Assembly: GCA_963924555.1 (NCBI GenBank)
Contig: OZ004588.1
Span: forward strand, 2,294,001-2,358,000
Reading direction: 5' to 3'
Length of the DNA: 64,000 bases
Origin: Crambe crambe
Lineage: Eukaryota > Porifera > Demospongiae > Poecilosclerida > Crambeidae
In this document: positions 24,252 to 36,221 of the stretch, piece by piece
Numbering within the stretch: position 1 is the first letter of the stretch
Layout: every line of letters starts with the position of its first letter
Translations under genes and position numbers: made by a program
The notes under the pieces: model-generated
Database searches by the model: none
What the model saw: only the letters and a program-made list of their open reading frames with translations
What the model was told of the DNA's origin: nothing

Positions 24252-27200
24252 TCATCCTCAAAATCCTGTATGAATCCTTGTAAAACCTTCCTCCATTAAA
24301 AGATCAGGCAGTAATTTTATGAATTATGTACTCATTGTTTCTCGAGACAGTCTCAACTGCCCCCATTTAGTTCGTCTCTTTGTGTGTGCTGTATTCAAAT
24401 TTTGCTACCTATTATTCCTGATTATGTATTATGTGCTGGGAGTGCATGATAAGGAGATAATGTCGAGCAAAACCCTTCCTCCTGTCTCTGGTTGTTCCTC
24501 TCCCTCCCCCTATAATATTGTACCATCTCACTTTGTCCCTACCATGGATAATGTTGAGTTTGTAGACCTGAACACCTCATGGCCCATCCCTGTCATTCTA
24601 GAGAGTTAACATGTACTCAATGTTGAGACCCTTTACCCACTTCATATTAGTTGATATGATTGTTTATTTTCAGTTTCATTATGGTCCCTTTTATGGGTTT
24701 TTGAATAGACCAACCATTGGAAAGTTCTTGAATTAAAAAGCTGCATTTTAGTGGTAAAAAGGTTCTACCAGTATGTACAAGCAAATCTATAGAAGTTCAA
24801 CAAAGATGAATAATTTCAGGTTTAAAAAAAAATTTTTTTTTCATGGTCATGAACCCCTTAAAGGTGAAGGTATCATGTCTGAGTCAGAATTCAAATAGTC
24901 CATAGTCATGCACTACTGTCACTACTTCCACTACAGACTTCACTATAGTCTTATAGTGGTCCCTTGATGTGGATCATTGCTTCCATCAGTAACAAATGAT
25001 AATGGAAGCAATTTCCTCTGAGAATGCATTCAAAAAAAGATGAAACTTGAAAGTACAACTACCATGACTTCCCACATTTTACATCCTATAAAAGTAGCAC
25101 TCTGCACATACATCCCATTCCTGTCACTGTTAACAAAAATAACACTCAATGTTATTCTTCAGCTTCTATGGTATACTGATGGATACACATAGTACATTCA
25201 AACCCAATCACATGACCAATTGTACCTAATCACATGATTGGATTGCAATACAATGTCCTATGCCTTTGAAGTGGCTACAGGACAATAGCAGTTGTCTAGA
25301 GATTTGGTCAGATAAAAAATATTGACCAGGAAACAGTGAACCCTGACACACTATGTACTAATTACTATAAGACTATGGCATCCATAATATGCTTTGAAGT
25401 TTCTACTTTAATGAGGTCTCTAATGAGGTCTTTAAAACAGGGATAAATGACCAATACCTGTCTGGGCTCCATAAGCACCAGCTTCGACTCATTATATAGT
25501 GTCATTGGATTTCTTGTGTTTTTAAAAGAATGCAATTATTTTGCATTAACTTTAATAGTGATATCACATAATTATTATTCATGATCAAATAATTACATTC
25601 TTTAAAAGCAGAAGGTTTGACAGTATCATTGAGTCTACATTATACTGTAAGTGCCGAGTTCCACTGCTATAATGACCTCAAGCTTTGCCCTCAGTTACCA
25701 TAATAAAGTGGTTAAATGACTGTTGTATGATGTACATACATATGAAGTGTTCCCTCTGTTTTCCATGTAGATGCTTCAGCTTAAGGAATGTAAAGACAAT
25801 GTTCTGTGGTGATCTGCAAACTCGTAGAACTGGGTGCTGTTTGTTTTGTTGACTCCACCTCCTCTCCCCTCCCTCTGATACAATACCCACAGAGACTGCC
25901 TCCCCAATGAAGCTGGTCCTTATTAAAGAGCACTTGCATTCACTGAAGGTATGCAGAAAACTCACTTCATAGTTTGGACTATTTTGGTTATCTTGCTTTT
26001 GAATATTTGACCTTGATGTGGTTAATGGAATGCTAATTACCCTTTGATGGATGAGATGATCCCTACATAACGCTCCCAATCACTATGACCTAAACTATGG
26101 GGTGTGAATAGGTATCAGTCCATGAATGACCTTTTGACCTTTCCAATGTGCATAGGAGAGGGAACAGAAAAGACGACTGCGAAGTTTGTCGATGTATTGT
26201 CACAAGTCTGAAGGAGAGGACACTTCAGAAAGTGATGGAGGTTCCACTTCCACGAGTCCGACTACAGGACCACACCCACTTAAATCTTGCCTTTTGTTTT
26301 TAAAGTGTATCATCTTTAATTCTATTGTGTGTATATTGGGTTAAGAGAGTTCAGTATCATGTGACCAGTTGAGTCATCATTCCTGATAACACTTCTGTAT
26401 TTGGCTGTTCCTTCTCCAAGATCTAATTATGTTGGGGTGCACATCTTCCCTAGGCCAGAGTAAACCAGTGTTGATATCTGTAGTGAAAAAGGTGAAGAAA
26501 AACTCTTGAATGGTTGATCTGAACAGGTCCAGTGCAATACATGATGAATGAGGTAGATTCATCAGATGGTATGGCTCTACAGTGTGATACATGCAAGTGG
26601 GGATGAGGGTCTTTAGACTTCGTAGGACTTATATTGATGTGCAGTACATATGTATGTACCTGAGTTATGAGTCTTTGTTTTGAGGACTTGGAAGACTTGT
26701 CCAGCTGCTCTGAAGTACCATTGCCTTGCCTGCTCTGAGTCAACATCCTCTATGCCTCTATGTGGGTTCACAGGTGTGCTCCCATCCTGCATGAAATTTC
26801 AATGTACATCAAGTCACAGATTGATCCCACTTCTTCCTTCACTCCCACTTCATACTTATAAGTTGAATGTTGTATTAAATTTTCGTTGAAAATCTATTAA
26901 TTTTAATAAAATATTTCTCTTAATAGTACCTACTAGATCAAGGGGCAGAGGAAATGGTAACTCAGAGTTAATTACATTAATTTCTGTCACATTACATTCC
27001 ACAGTTCAAGTGCTCACCCTTGGTGTGGAGAAAGGACCTAGACTTGAACACAGCTTCCTGTTTCTTACAACTCCATTGAAGGATGGAAGAGATGAGCACA
27101 ACTCAATGCCACACTCCCAGAGCTGCAAAGAAACAAAATAGCAGATAAAGAGTATCAAAACATTACATATTTGTGGGTTAGCCTGACTAGGGATTAGGGA

Positions 27201-27628
27201 CTAGGGCTAGGGCTAGGGCATCAGTACTACATGTAATATAGAGCTTCCAAGCCAGAGAAAAAAAGAACAGATCGGATTAAGGGTCTGTATATACACAATC
27301 AAACTGGTGGAATGTAAAGATGAGGGAGACAGGACCAATCATCTCTAGGACATAACATGACTGGTAGTTTTTCCCCTTGCTGATCATCTGGTTATCATGT
27401 CTCCATAGCTACATCACCACAAACACTTCATACAACTGCTTGAGAGTTTCATCATACTTACCTGTCCAGAAGACCAGAACTCACTAGATGCACTATTAGC
27501 TGGCAGGTGAATGCCACAGCCAGCTCAAATACAGGGAGAGAATCTATACCCTTTACCATAATAGAGTTTAGATATGACCACCCTTTACCATAATTTTGGG
27601 CGTGGCACCAGGATGTGAAAAGAAAGAA

Positions 27629-28214
27629 ATGGGGAACAAGACGAATAAACAGAAGTATGGGCCCGAGCCCGAGCCGAACTCTTTTCCTTCGAAGTCCGCA
27701 GGGAGCGATCTTTCTTCAGATTTCAACCCCCTAACCTGTGAAGCAAGCCAAAAAAAGACACACAAAGCTGCCTCCTCCCCTCCCCCTCCTGTAAACATTG
27801 ACATTGGACCTTCCAAGCCAAATAAGGAAAGCGAGCCTTCCCCTGATGAGTTCATCGATCATCCAGACCTTCCTAACATAGATGCAGGGAGTAAAAGTTT
27901 GTCGAGTGGACCAGCATTTAAGACTGAACCGAAGTCAGATCAATCTAGGTCTGCAGGGAGTGATCTTCCTTCAGATTCCAGTCCCCTATGCACCCCTGAA
28001 GCTGCCTCCTCCCCTCCTCATCCTTTGAACATTGATAAATCATCTGAACTTCCCATGTCAAATAAGGGGAGTGAGCCTCCCTCTGATCATCCAGATCCTC
28101 CTCTAGACACTGGGAGTAAGAGCAAACCAGCATTTAAGACTGAGTCAAGTCCTCCAAAGAAAATATCACGGCAGGAGAGGCGACGAGCAGAAAGGGCGAA
28201 ACGCAAGTTCAAAG
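27629..28214 (+). CDS. First exon: Pro/Ser-rich N-terminal tail
   Basis: ATG at 27629 has a good context (GAAATGG). The exon ends at TTCAAAG|GTATC, phase 1. It encodes 195 residues, low in predicted structure and made of two internal repeats: residues 23-107 and 108-184 both run SAGSDL, SSPP, NID, GSEP or SEP, DHPD, GSKS, PAFKTE. It ends in a basic stretch RQERRRAERAKRKFK that could be a nuclear or membrane-binding signal. The start MGNKTNK leaves a Gly at position 2 and Lys at 7, compatible with but not proof of N-myristoylation. No known domain. Could also be a short stand-alone gene if the intron at 28215 is not used, since a TAG follows two codons later. Confidence 0.6.
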
Positions 28215-30458
28215 GTATCTAGTTACACACTCGTACCTGTGACTTCTCCATAGGAGTACAGAGGGATTGTAATGGCTGTGGTTTATTACTGCTGGAGGGT
28301 GTGTCTATGGGTATGAAGTATACATGTGTCTGACCTCCCATGCAAATTCAAGACAGTTTTGCTAACATGATGCAGCCCAAATCATCAACTTGTCTCACCT
28401 TTGCCCCAAAACTAACTTTGCTAAATGCTAAATTGATGGAGTTAGAGGAAGTGATAAGGTCTTCTTTGTAGCATAAACAGCAGCAGGAGCCTCCAAAAGT
28501 GCAAACCAATTTAAGTACTACAATTTATGCCAAATACACCAATATGGACATAGCTGTTAAATTATAGTAAGCCACCACCTATTGCAACCTCTCTATAGGA
28601 TCTTAGGGTACAGAAATATCATACTGTATGTCCGGCAGTCATCTTGCTCAGACATGGATGACTGATGACTTCCCCGGTCATTCCTGATTGAGCTGTAATG
28701 ACTCCACGTAATCTTTATGGGAGACATTGTATTACTGTCTGCCATTTCCACACAAGCATTTCAATAGCTGGCTTTTCTTTTACTCTGGTCAAGACAAATA
28801 CCCTCTACATGTTCTCCCAGTACAACACACAAACTGAAAGCAATCACAAAAAATGCCTTAAGTGGTAGGTAGTAAGTGATAGGACTGATAGGGTGTGACT
28901 TCCTTCATGCACTGTGTGATCACCTGGATAAGTGGGGGTAAGGTGTCCCCAAACTCGTGTGCTGCTGCATTATAGATTGTGAAGTGAAATGGGCATGGCT
29001 AGGCTGGTCATTTCTGGGGCACTACTGTGCACTGGCTTGGGAATGAGGTGTGGATGGGGTCAACTTCACCCCTGATCCATGTGCTTGTTACAAGATGCCG
29101 CCATGTTGGTATATAGGTGAAGGGTGTGTCTATGAGTATGAAGTGTCTGTTATTTCAAAAACCTCATGCAAATACAAGTCAACTCTGACTTCTTTTTAGT
29201 GTTAAACATGATCTAACACACCAGCAACAGGACTCCTAAAGGCAAACTAGTACATTTCCCCTATACCATGTACACCAATATGGACAAGTCCAACATTATA
29301 GAAAGCCACACCTATTGCAACCTCTCTATAGGAACTGAGAGGACAGAAATATCATACTGTATATATTGCCTGGAATTAATAGGCTCCTGCAGATTATGCT
29401 CAAATTTATACACAAGATTCTATTCTGAGATCCTCACTCTAGCCCTTCAATTATTCCCAAAGATTTTCTTATACATAGCTATATGGCAACAGGGCTGGAT
29501 TCAGATTATTAAATAGATGGAGTTGCATGACTATGGGCACACACACTGGACCATGGGGGAGGGTGTGGGAAAGGTCATATATGGCATGGGAATTATTTGG
29601 ATGACCATGTATGTTGGCTTCACTGATAGTTTGCCACATTTTGAGCTTTTAAAGTTTGTGCATAAAATTGAATAATCCAAGTAGAGTAGTCTCCTATACC
29701 ATAGATACATTTGTGTATGGTGTTACATTCCTGTGGGTTGTTATAAACTAATGGTTTGTAACCTCAATACATAATCAAACCATGATAATAACATTGAGGT
29801 GCATGCCTATACCAACTATCCCTAATAATGTAGCAGTTATTTTTGCTGGCTTCTTCAAGCTTCTTCTTCAATCTTGTTCAGCTTCTTGCCCTATTCCACC
29901 ACCTCTAAATGGCATGTGTGGTCAGTCATATGCTAGCATTTGTGTAGGTAAGGGGTGCACCACACCAAAATTATGACATCTTTGAAGTGACATTTGCATG
30001 GAAATCAGTTTTTATGTACTAAGTTATAAAATGTGTGTCCTTGAAAGTGCAAGTCACTATTTCTTACCACTTTGATTAAGTATGAAGTATATATAAGTAT
30101 TATTATTGTCAAAGTAGAAATGCACATGATCAAGCAAGTAGGTATGGTCAAAATCACTGTGCACCGTTTTAGGGGAGTGGGGGCCAACCACCCCCCCCCC
30201 CCCCCCCGAATAATTTTTGAACTTTGTGGATGTCACCATCTTATTCACCCATAATCTCGACTGTGGGGTGTGTTGGGGTGTGCCAAATTAAACAGCTGTG
30301 GGTCCCTTTCCATAGGAGCTGCTGAGTCAGTTTGGGGAGTCCAAAACTCACGGATTTTCACCTGCTGAGCAATATGTATTGATATATTTTCACTAAGTTA
30401 TGGTTAATATGGGTACATCCCTGCTGATATCTATTAATTAGTGATATTTTGTTTGTAG
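28215..30458 (+). other. Intron 1 of the proposed gene, with an internal duplication
   Basis: About 28250-28620 and 29110-29370 are diverged direct repeats (shared GTGTGTCTATGGGTATGAAG-like and ATTGCAACCTCTCTATAGGA sequence). A 17-base C tract lies at 30190-30207. No further exon recognised. Confidence 0.45.
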
Positions 30459-30725
30459 CTCCTCCACTGAGCTTAAGTAATGTTGTTGCAGTCCTAAACA
30501 AACTTTCGTGGAGCCGTGTTGGTGTAATACTGGCAATCCCCCAGACTAAGTTAAATACTATCAAAGACGAGTGTGATACGGATGAGGAAAGACTTTTAGC
30601 CACTGTTAACTATTGGCTATTAAATGATCCGAATGCGTCCTGGAGGAGACTTATGTGTCAGCTTGACTGGGATGGTAATTCAGATATAGCAGACAGGATA
30701 CGGAAGTATGCAGAGAAACTAACAG
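30459..30725 (+). CDS. Death-domain exon 1
   Basis: Acceptor TTTGTTTGTAG and donor ACAG|GTTAG enclose 267 nt (89 residues), phase 1 at both ends. The peptide shows the death-domain helix pattern: LSNVVAVLNKLSWSRVGVIL, then KLNTIKDEC, then VNYWLLNDPNASWRRLMCQL and a final IADRIRKYAEKL. The two signature Trp positions (NYWLL and SWRRL) are present. Death domains assemble by homotypic contact in apoptosis and immune receptor complexes. The partner here is not known. It fits as a shuffled module ahead of two more death-domain exons. Confidence 0.88.
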
Positions 30726-31321
30726 GTTAGTGAGAGCTTCAAACATATTGACATATGTACATGAATAGGTTGCATGTGCAGTTAAAACATTGCTGCTGTT
30801 CTGTTCCACAGGACTCAGTTGTATTATCTCTAATCTCCATGACGTTTTACATAATTACATAATTATATCTGCTGAGTCAGCTATATCATTGTAACTACTT
30901 GACTGCTGCACATGCTGAGACCCATGCCCAGTTGTTAAGAGTAGAGACTCAAAGTCTGTAGTACATGTAACAAAGTTTAATTTTTTGCTTGTCAATTTCA
31001 TTGCACTATTACATTCACTCTGACCCTTGAAGTTAATGAGTTATGTATGTAACTCTTTACTGGTATAAAATAGAGTCTTATAGTAGCCACCATGAGAACC
31101 AACATGTATATAATCAGCTCTCTGCTGATGTCTGAAATCAGTCTGGAATCAACAAAGTTATACTGTAGTTCCAGAAATTTCCAAGTTGAAACATTTCACA
31201 TTTTTATTTTTTTATTTTGGAAACATTATATACAACATCCAAAAATTTTCAACAATGAATTGTTATTGCATCCAGATGTGCATGAATTAGAGTTCGACTA
31301 GTTACTGCATGTATGTATGTA

Positions 31322-31690
31322 ATGGCAGAGTCCGTGGTTGAGTCACAATGTGAGGTGGATTCCTGCATCAGAGGCTATCATGAATACAGAGCAATATGGA
31401 CAGAGGAGAGTCTCTTTGTTGTATTAGGGGAGCCTACTAATACAATAGATCAATACGCTGTTGCTATAATTAGAAGTGGACTAGTTGTTGGACATTTGCC
31501 TAAGAAGATTTCAAGAGTTTGCTCACTTTTTTTGAGGAGAGGAGGTACCATAATAAATATTGTATAGTCACCAACACCAGGAGATATTCCGCAGACCTCC
31601 CTCAAGGTGGACTAGAGATCCCCTGTACTTTGCATTTTGAAGGGATCAATTCTTTGAGAAGACACTTAAAAAATGCATGCCCAATCTCAA
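31322..31690 (+). pseudogene. HIRAN-like domain ORF, frameshifted
   Basis: The first frame has IRGYHEYRAIW, DQYAVAIIRSGLVVGHLP and KKISRVCSLFLRRGG. The similarity then continues one frame over from about 31550: TRRYSADLPQGGLEIPC. This order matches the HIRAN fold seen in many invertebrate proteins of unknown function and in the DNA-end binding part of SNF2-type helicases. A single-base shift at about 31545-31560 breaks it. It lies inside the terminal repeats of the pogo-like element, so it may be a passenger or accessory gene of that transposon. Confidence 0.65.
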
Positions 31691-32164
31691 TTCATAATCA
31701 GTACTTAAATCATTGTTTTCATCTGCTTATAAAAGTTACTACCGTACAGTTTATATTTCGTTAATCATCAAAGGACAATACAGATGAAGAATTACGGTAG
31801 TCTTTTATTCGGTATGGTACGATTATTTTAGCGCATGTACAACAATATCTACGGACTTCGCTTCACAGCTGCTTTTTCACTGGCTTGCATACTATTCTTT
31901 GCCTTCATTTCTTCAGGTATAGCCCTCTTCGCAATCGTGGCGACTTCTTAAGTGATGGAATCTAGCTAGCTAAGAAGAAAGTGGACCAGAAGGTTATGTA
32001 AGTTACATATATTGCATGCTGTAATTGAATGTACGAACGTCTACATGTGGCTAAATGGTGCCTTTTTATTAGAAATAGAAAAATTTTCGATAGACTGATT
32101 ACTGAACCGAATTTTTATTCCTACCAAGATTATCCCGCTGTAAGGCACACATTAAGTACATCAA

Positions 32165-34652
32165 TCAATCACTGTTCACATCCACTTCTTCTATCTCTGA
32201 ATCTTCCACACCAAGTGCTTTATTGTCAACATCAAGTGCTTGACATATTCCAGCTTCGTTCACTATGAATGACGGATTATCAGCAATGTGCTGAACTGTC
32301 TTGACAAGCCATTTGGCACCAAGTTCTTTCATAGATGGTAAACATAGGTCAGCAGGTTCCAATCTTGATCCAACTGCTCTGCTATTTGACTTGAATACCA
32401 GTCTTGAAATTTTTGCCGAAGAAAATCCTTCACAGATTTATTAACAGAGATGTCCATTGGCTGTAATAAATCTGTGGTATTAGCAGGCAACAAACAAACA
32501 TGAATGGAATTCTCTTCAAGAATAGCAGTAACACATGGAGTGATTTGACCTTTAAAATTATCCATAATCACAAGGGCAGACTTGTCTTCCCCCAAATTGT
32601 CTCTTTGCTTTTCAACATATGGAATGATTATGGCTTTGATGTATTGAAACATCGTTTCTTCATTTGACCAATGTTTGGGTGAATGTGTAATATCCCAGTC
32701 ACTCGGAAATTTGAAATGAGGGTGTTGAATGGGGGTGACAACGGTTTGTCTTGACAGTGGAAGTGACATCATTTAGAAATTCCTTCTTCAACTGTGAAAA
32801 ATTGGCAACACTAAATTTGTTCTTTGTTGTGGTGGCTTTTCAATGGACAAATTTCATCCACACAAGAAGTGAATTCACCCATGGTCTGTAGCCACCAAAC
32901 TCTTCTAACTTGAACTTGCCATATGTCATCACAATACCTTGAGCAGCAGCAACAACAATACATGCAGATACAACACCTCCAGCTTCTCTCAGTTTCAGCA
33001 AATATGCTTGCACAACCATTGTTACAGGGTGGAATGTCCCCCGCTTAGAATGATCCGGGGGGCATTTTACCCTAGGGTGAAGTGACCTGGGGTCACTCTA
33101 ACCTAGGCTGGAATGACCCCCCTGGGTCACTCAGCCCTAGGGTATATTGATCCCTCTAGGATGTAGTGACCCCCTGGGTCACTTTGCCCTTTGGTATAAT
33201 GACCCCTCCCTCCCCGTCTCTACATAGGATGTGGAATTAGACAATCAAATCAATTACTTTGGTGAACATCAAAACCACTTGATACTTTTTTTTCTTCCAT
33301 GCTGCTGCTGGTGCTGTGACACATTGCTTATGAAATCACTGAGTCTTGGCATGAGCTGCAACTGATCATTTTCCATATTCAGTTACAAAAAATCTCAAAG
33401 GTAATTGCTGCCAAACTTGAGCTTTTTTCTGGTTTTTCTGCCGTGGAAATGATGTCAGCGCCGATTTTCTAACGGTTTAAAAGATGCTTCCGAAACTTGT
33501 GTAATATATGCAACAGAGTGACGCTGCAAACAATCACTGCCATTACCCTGAATTTTTGCACATTGATGAAACATATCCAGTGGAGTAGGAATAGGAAATT
33601 TATCGGGGGGAGGGGGGCAGGGACAATAATAAGTTAATCACAGTAATAGCAACAAAATTCAATCCTTCTGTCATTAAATTGAACATATGCATTAGATAAC
33701 AGTCAGCAAGCAGCAGTGAAATTGCTGACATCACACTGCAATGACATGTAATTGCTTGGTGCTTGGTCTTACTTTCAATATACTGTTCATATTTTTTTTT
33801 GGGGGGGGGCAGTGCCTCTTCATCTATAGTATTGGGGGACAGTGGCCCCCCTGCCCCCCCCCCCCCCTCTCCCACCATTCCTACTCCACTGTCTGATATC
33901 ATAAATATAGTCTCACGGGCCAATCCTTTACCAAAATACACCTCCCGCCGCGCTGATATCAACGGAAACTGTTGATATTAAATTAGCCAGGGGCTGCTAA
34001 AAAAACTGTAAAGAAATATTGTTCTGTGATCATGAAGTGCCGAATACTTATTAGAGCATGCGCAACTCACATGTACACTTTACTTATGTGGGGGTCACTT
34101 GACCCTGAGGGGGGTCATTTAACCCTAGATTGGAGTGACCTCAGGGTCACTACACCCTAGGGTAGAATGACCAGGGGTCACTATACCCTCCGACACCGTA
34201 TCTAAATAGTCCCCCAGCAAAAGTGGCCTACCACGCTTTCTTTCAGGAAGCTCATCCACTCATTATTATCTTTTTTCCGTTTCTCTCTCACACTTTCAAG
34301 GTAGTCCTTGATCGAGATGGTACTACTGTTGATTTTCAGCCTCAATTTTCAAGAGAAATGTGCAGCAGCTGCTGAAACTCCATGCTGACTGCATATCTGC
34401 CCATATCAGCACAATCCTTAGGACTATATCTGAATTAATAGAATTGTCATCTTTTTCCTAAGCTAGCTTAGCTACCTACGTAAGTATATACTTCATATAT
34501 GGACCACGTTTTTTCTGTTTCTTAGCTTCACCCATCACTTTGTCCACTTCCTTATTAGCGAGCGCTACTGCCCTCAAGGTCATAATGTTGGATAAAGATC
34601 TACTGGGGCTTGGAAGTCCATCCTTAGCCTTGAAATACTTCCGTAAAGACAT
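32165..34652 (-). pseudogene. Pogo-family DDE transposase, broken
   Basis: Reading on the minus strand, the start is MSLRKYFKAKDGLPSP at 34652. After frame breaks come KRGPYMKY, CADMGRYAVS, GRPLLLG, then the nested element (about 34193-33022), then VQAYLLKLREAGGVVSA and LEEFGG with an in-frame stop near 32830. A deletion removes the first catalytic Asp region. The part at 32772-32330 keeps WDITHSPKHWSNEETMFQYI, ALVIMDNFKGQ (second catalytic Asp) and LLPANTTDLLQPMDISVNK. A one-base shift near 32345 separates the C-terminal part (MKELGAKWLVK). Cannot encode active enzyme. Confidence 0.85.
33022..34193. mobile_element. Nested element with GGGTCACT/CCCTAGGGT subterminal repeats
   Basis: It splits the transposase coding sequence between GDYLDT-type and VQAYLLK-type residues. 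Both ends are packed with alternating GGGTCACT, CCCTAGGGT and AATGACC motifs in inverted arrangement (33022-33210 and 34085-34193). The outer ends are only imperfect inverted repeats and no target duplication is clear. The middle holds C/G tracts (33797, 33850) and no supported gene, so it is non-autonomous. Confidence 0.65.
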
Positions 34653-35185
34653 GTCTTGAGTATGTCAGAGCAATGTGTTATCTATATTTCCATAATTTAA
34701 ATTTTCATATAAATATAATTTCTGGTAAGTAGTTTTATTCAGACAATTTAATTTCGGAATACTTTCAACTTCCAAAAAATATTTTAGTTTTGAATTCTTC
34801 TGGAACTACAGTAACTAGTATCAATACTCTAAGTGCTGAGTAGATGTTTTCAGAGCTATCTAGATCTTGGGGTTAGTAGGTGAATGCACTGCACATACAG
34901 AAAGAGAGCAAAGAGCATTATAGAAATGCAACAGTCACTGAATTCAGGACAACAAAGAGGTTCTATGTAACTGAAGTTATTCTGTAATGTATGGAAATGA
35001 GTTGTCTCACATAGCCAGCCTCTTGATTGCAATGCTGAGATCACTAGCATATGTTAGGAAAGGCTATCGTAGAGGTTTTGTCCATAGGACCAGAAGGGGT
35101 GTGATTAAGTGAATTAGACTCTTGCTCTCTAATACAATTTCTTTCTTTTTTCTTGGCTAGCAATAATCATGCAAAATGTTAAATT

Positions 35186-36221
35186 TTAAAGGGTAGGTGA
35201 AATGAAAATTTTTTTTTACATTTTTGGGTTGTTTTGTATGCCTACATTACTGGGAAAAAATATGAGAAGCATTGGTTGAAATCTCACCGAGAAAATAGCA
35301 GTAGAAGTTGACAATTTTATTTACATCCTGTTTTGGGCGGGGCTTACTTGTGATGTCATTGAGGGAACTCATTGTACAATCCCTATTGAAAATAATAAAA
35401 ATGCTGGAGTCTGTATTTCACACATGGTTCAGTGTATTCCCTCCAAACTTTACACAAGTTAATCTTAGAGTATGCTAAAAGTTATGCCAATATTTGAAGC
35501 TCATGCCTGTTACCAAAGGTGAGATATTCAAAAAATCACTTCAAAATGTAGAAACAAGCACTCAGAACTGATGGCCAGCTTGTCATGCTATAGGTAGGGA
35601 GCTAGAATTCTCAGATAGACTTACTGGAGCATGTGTGAGTTATACATATACAGCACAAGGCATCATACCTACTAGCTGTCAAACTAAGCTTACAAGCTAG
35701 CTAGGCATCATCTTTTATGCTGTATAGCTCACACATGTTCCAGTATATCTAAGACAGCTCACACATACTCCAGTAAGTCTATCTAAGACTTTTAAGCCCC
35801 TACCTACAGCATACTAGATTGGTCATCAGCTCAAAAAGCCTATTTTTATATCTTGTATGCAGTGAAGGATATCTCACCTTTGATCAGAGGCATGGACTTT
35901 AAACTTTGTTACAGCCTTTAACATACCCTAGCATTTGTTAGTGCAAACTTTGGAGTGGAAATATCAAACCTTATGTGAAATACAGACTCCAACATTTGTA
36001 TTATTTTCAATAGGGATTGTACAATGAATTCCCTCTATGACATCACAAGTAAGCCCCGCCCCAAACAGGATATAAATGAAATGGCCAACTTCTACTGCTA
36101 TTTTCTCAGTGAGACTTCAACCAATGCTTCTCATATTTCTTCCCAGTAATGTAGGCATACAAAACAACCCAAAAATGTAATAAACTGAGAAATAATTTTT
36201 TCATTTCACCTACCCTTTAAT
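35186..36221. mobile_element. Fold-back element, near-complete 1-kb palindrome
   Basis: The left end TTAAAGGGTAGGTGAAATGA and right end TCATTTCACCTACCCTTTAA are exact inverses. Pairing continues inward through TTTTGTATGCCTACATTACT, the GGGCGGGGCTTACTTG block and the GGGATTGTACAATG block to the centre near 35700. Arms are about 500 bp with scattered mismatches. There is no ORF of note. Possible TTAA target. It lies in the intron before death-domain exon 2. Confidence 0.9.

Larger units (their letters stand above)
20130..27600. other. Gene-poor stretch of repeat units 2 and 3
   Basis: Two further partial units: 21655-24650 starts with the conserved 5' block, and 25640-26380 repeats 20930-21560. 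From 26400 to 27600 I see no supported gene. A minus-strand frame around 26790-26660 (MQDGSTPVNPHRGIEDV) ends at a donor-like CAG|GTACAT but has no recognisable domain. The 15-bp CCCTTTACCATAATA motif occurs twice at 27549-27594, just ahead of the start at 27629. Confidence 0.5.
31163..34811. mobile_element. Pogo-like DNA transposon with nested insertion
   Basis: Terminal inverted repeats CTGTAGTTCCAGAA (31163-31176) and TTCTGGAACTACAG (34798-34811) are flanked by TA on both sides (31161-31162, 34812-34813), the target duplication of the Tc1/mariner/pogo group. Inside are a HIRAN-like ORF on + (31322-31690) and a broken pogo-family transposase on - (34652-32165), facing each other. The transposase is interrupted by a second element at about 33022-34193. 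Without that insertion the element is about 2.5 kb. It sits in the intron between death-domain exons 1 and 2. Confidence 0.75.

Noticed and set aside
25678-26079. 133-codon minus-strand ORF
   Set aside because: It runs antisense through exon-like blocks and their introns; the equivalent at 20930-21360 is not open, and no domain is visible.
33600-33962. 120-codon minus-strand ORF
   Set aside because: It lies inside the nested element, is driven by G/C tracts, and has no recognisable motif.
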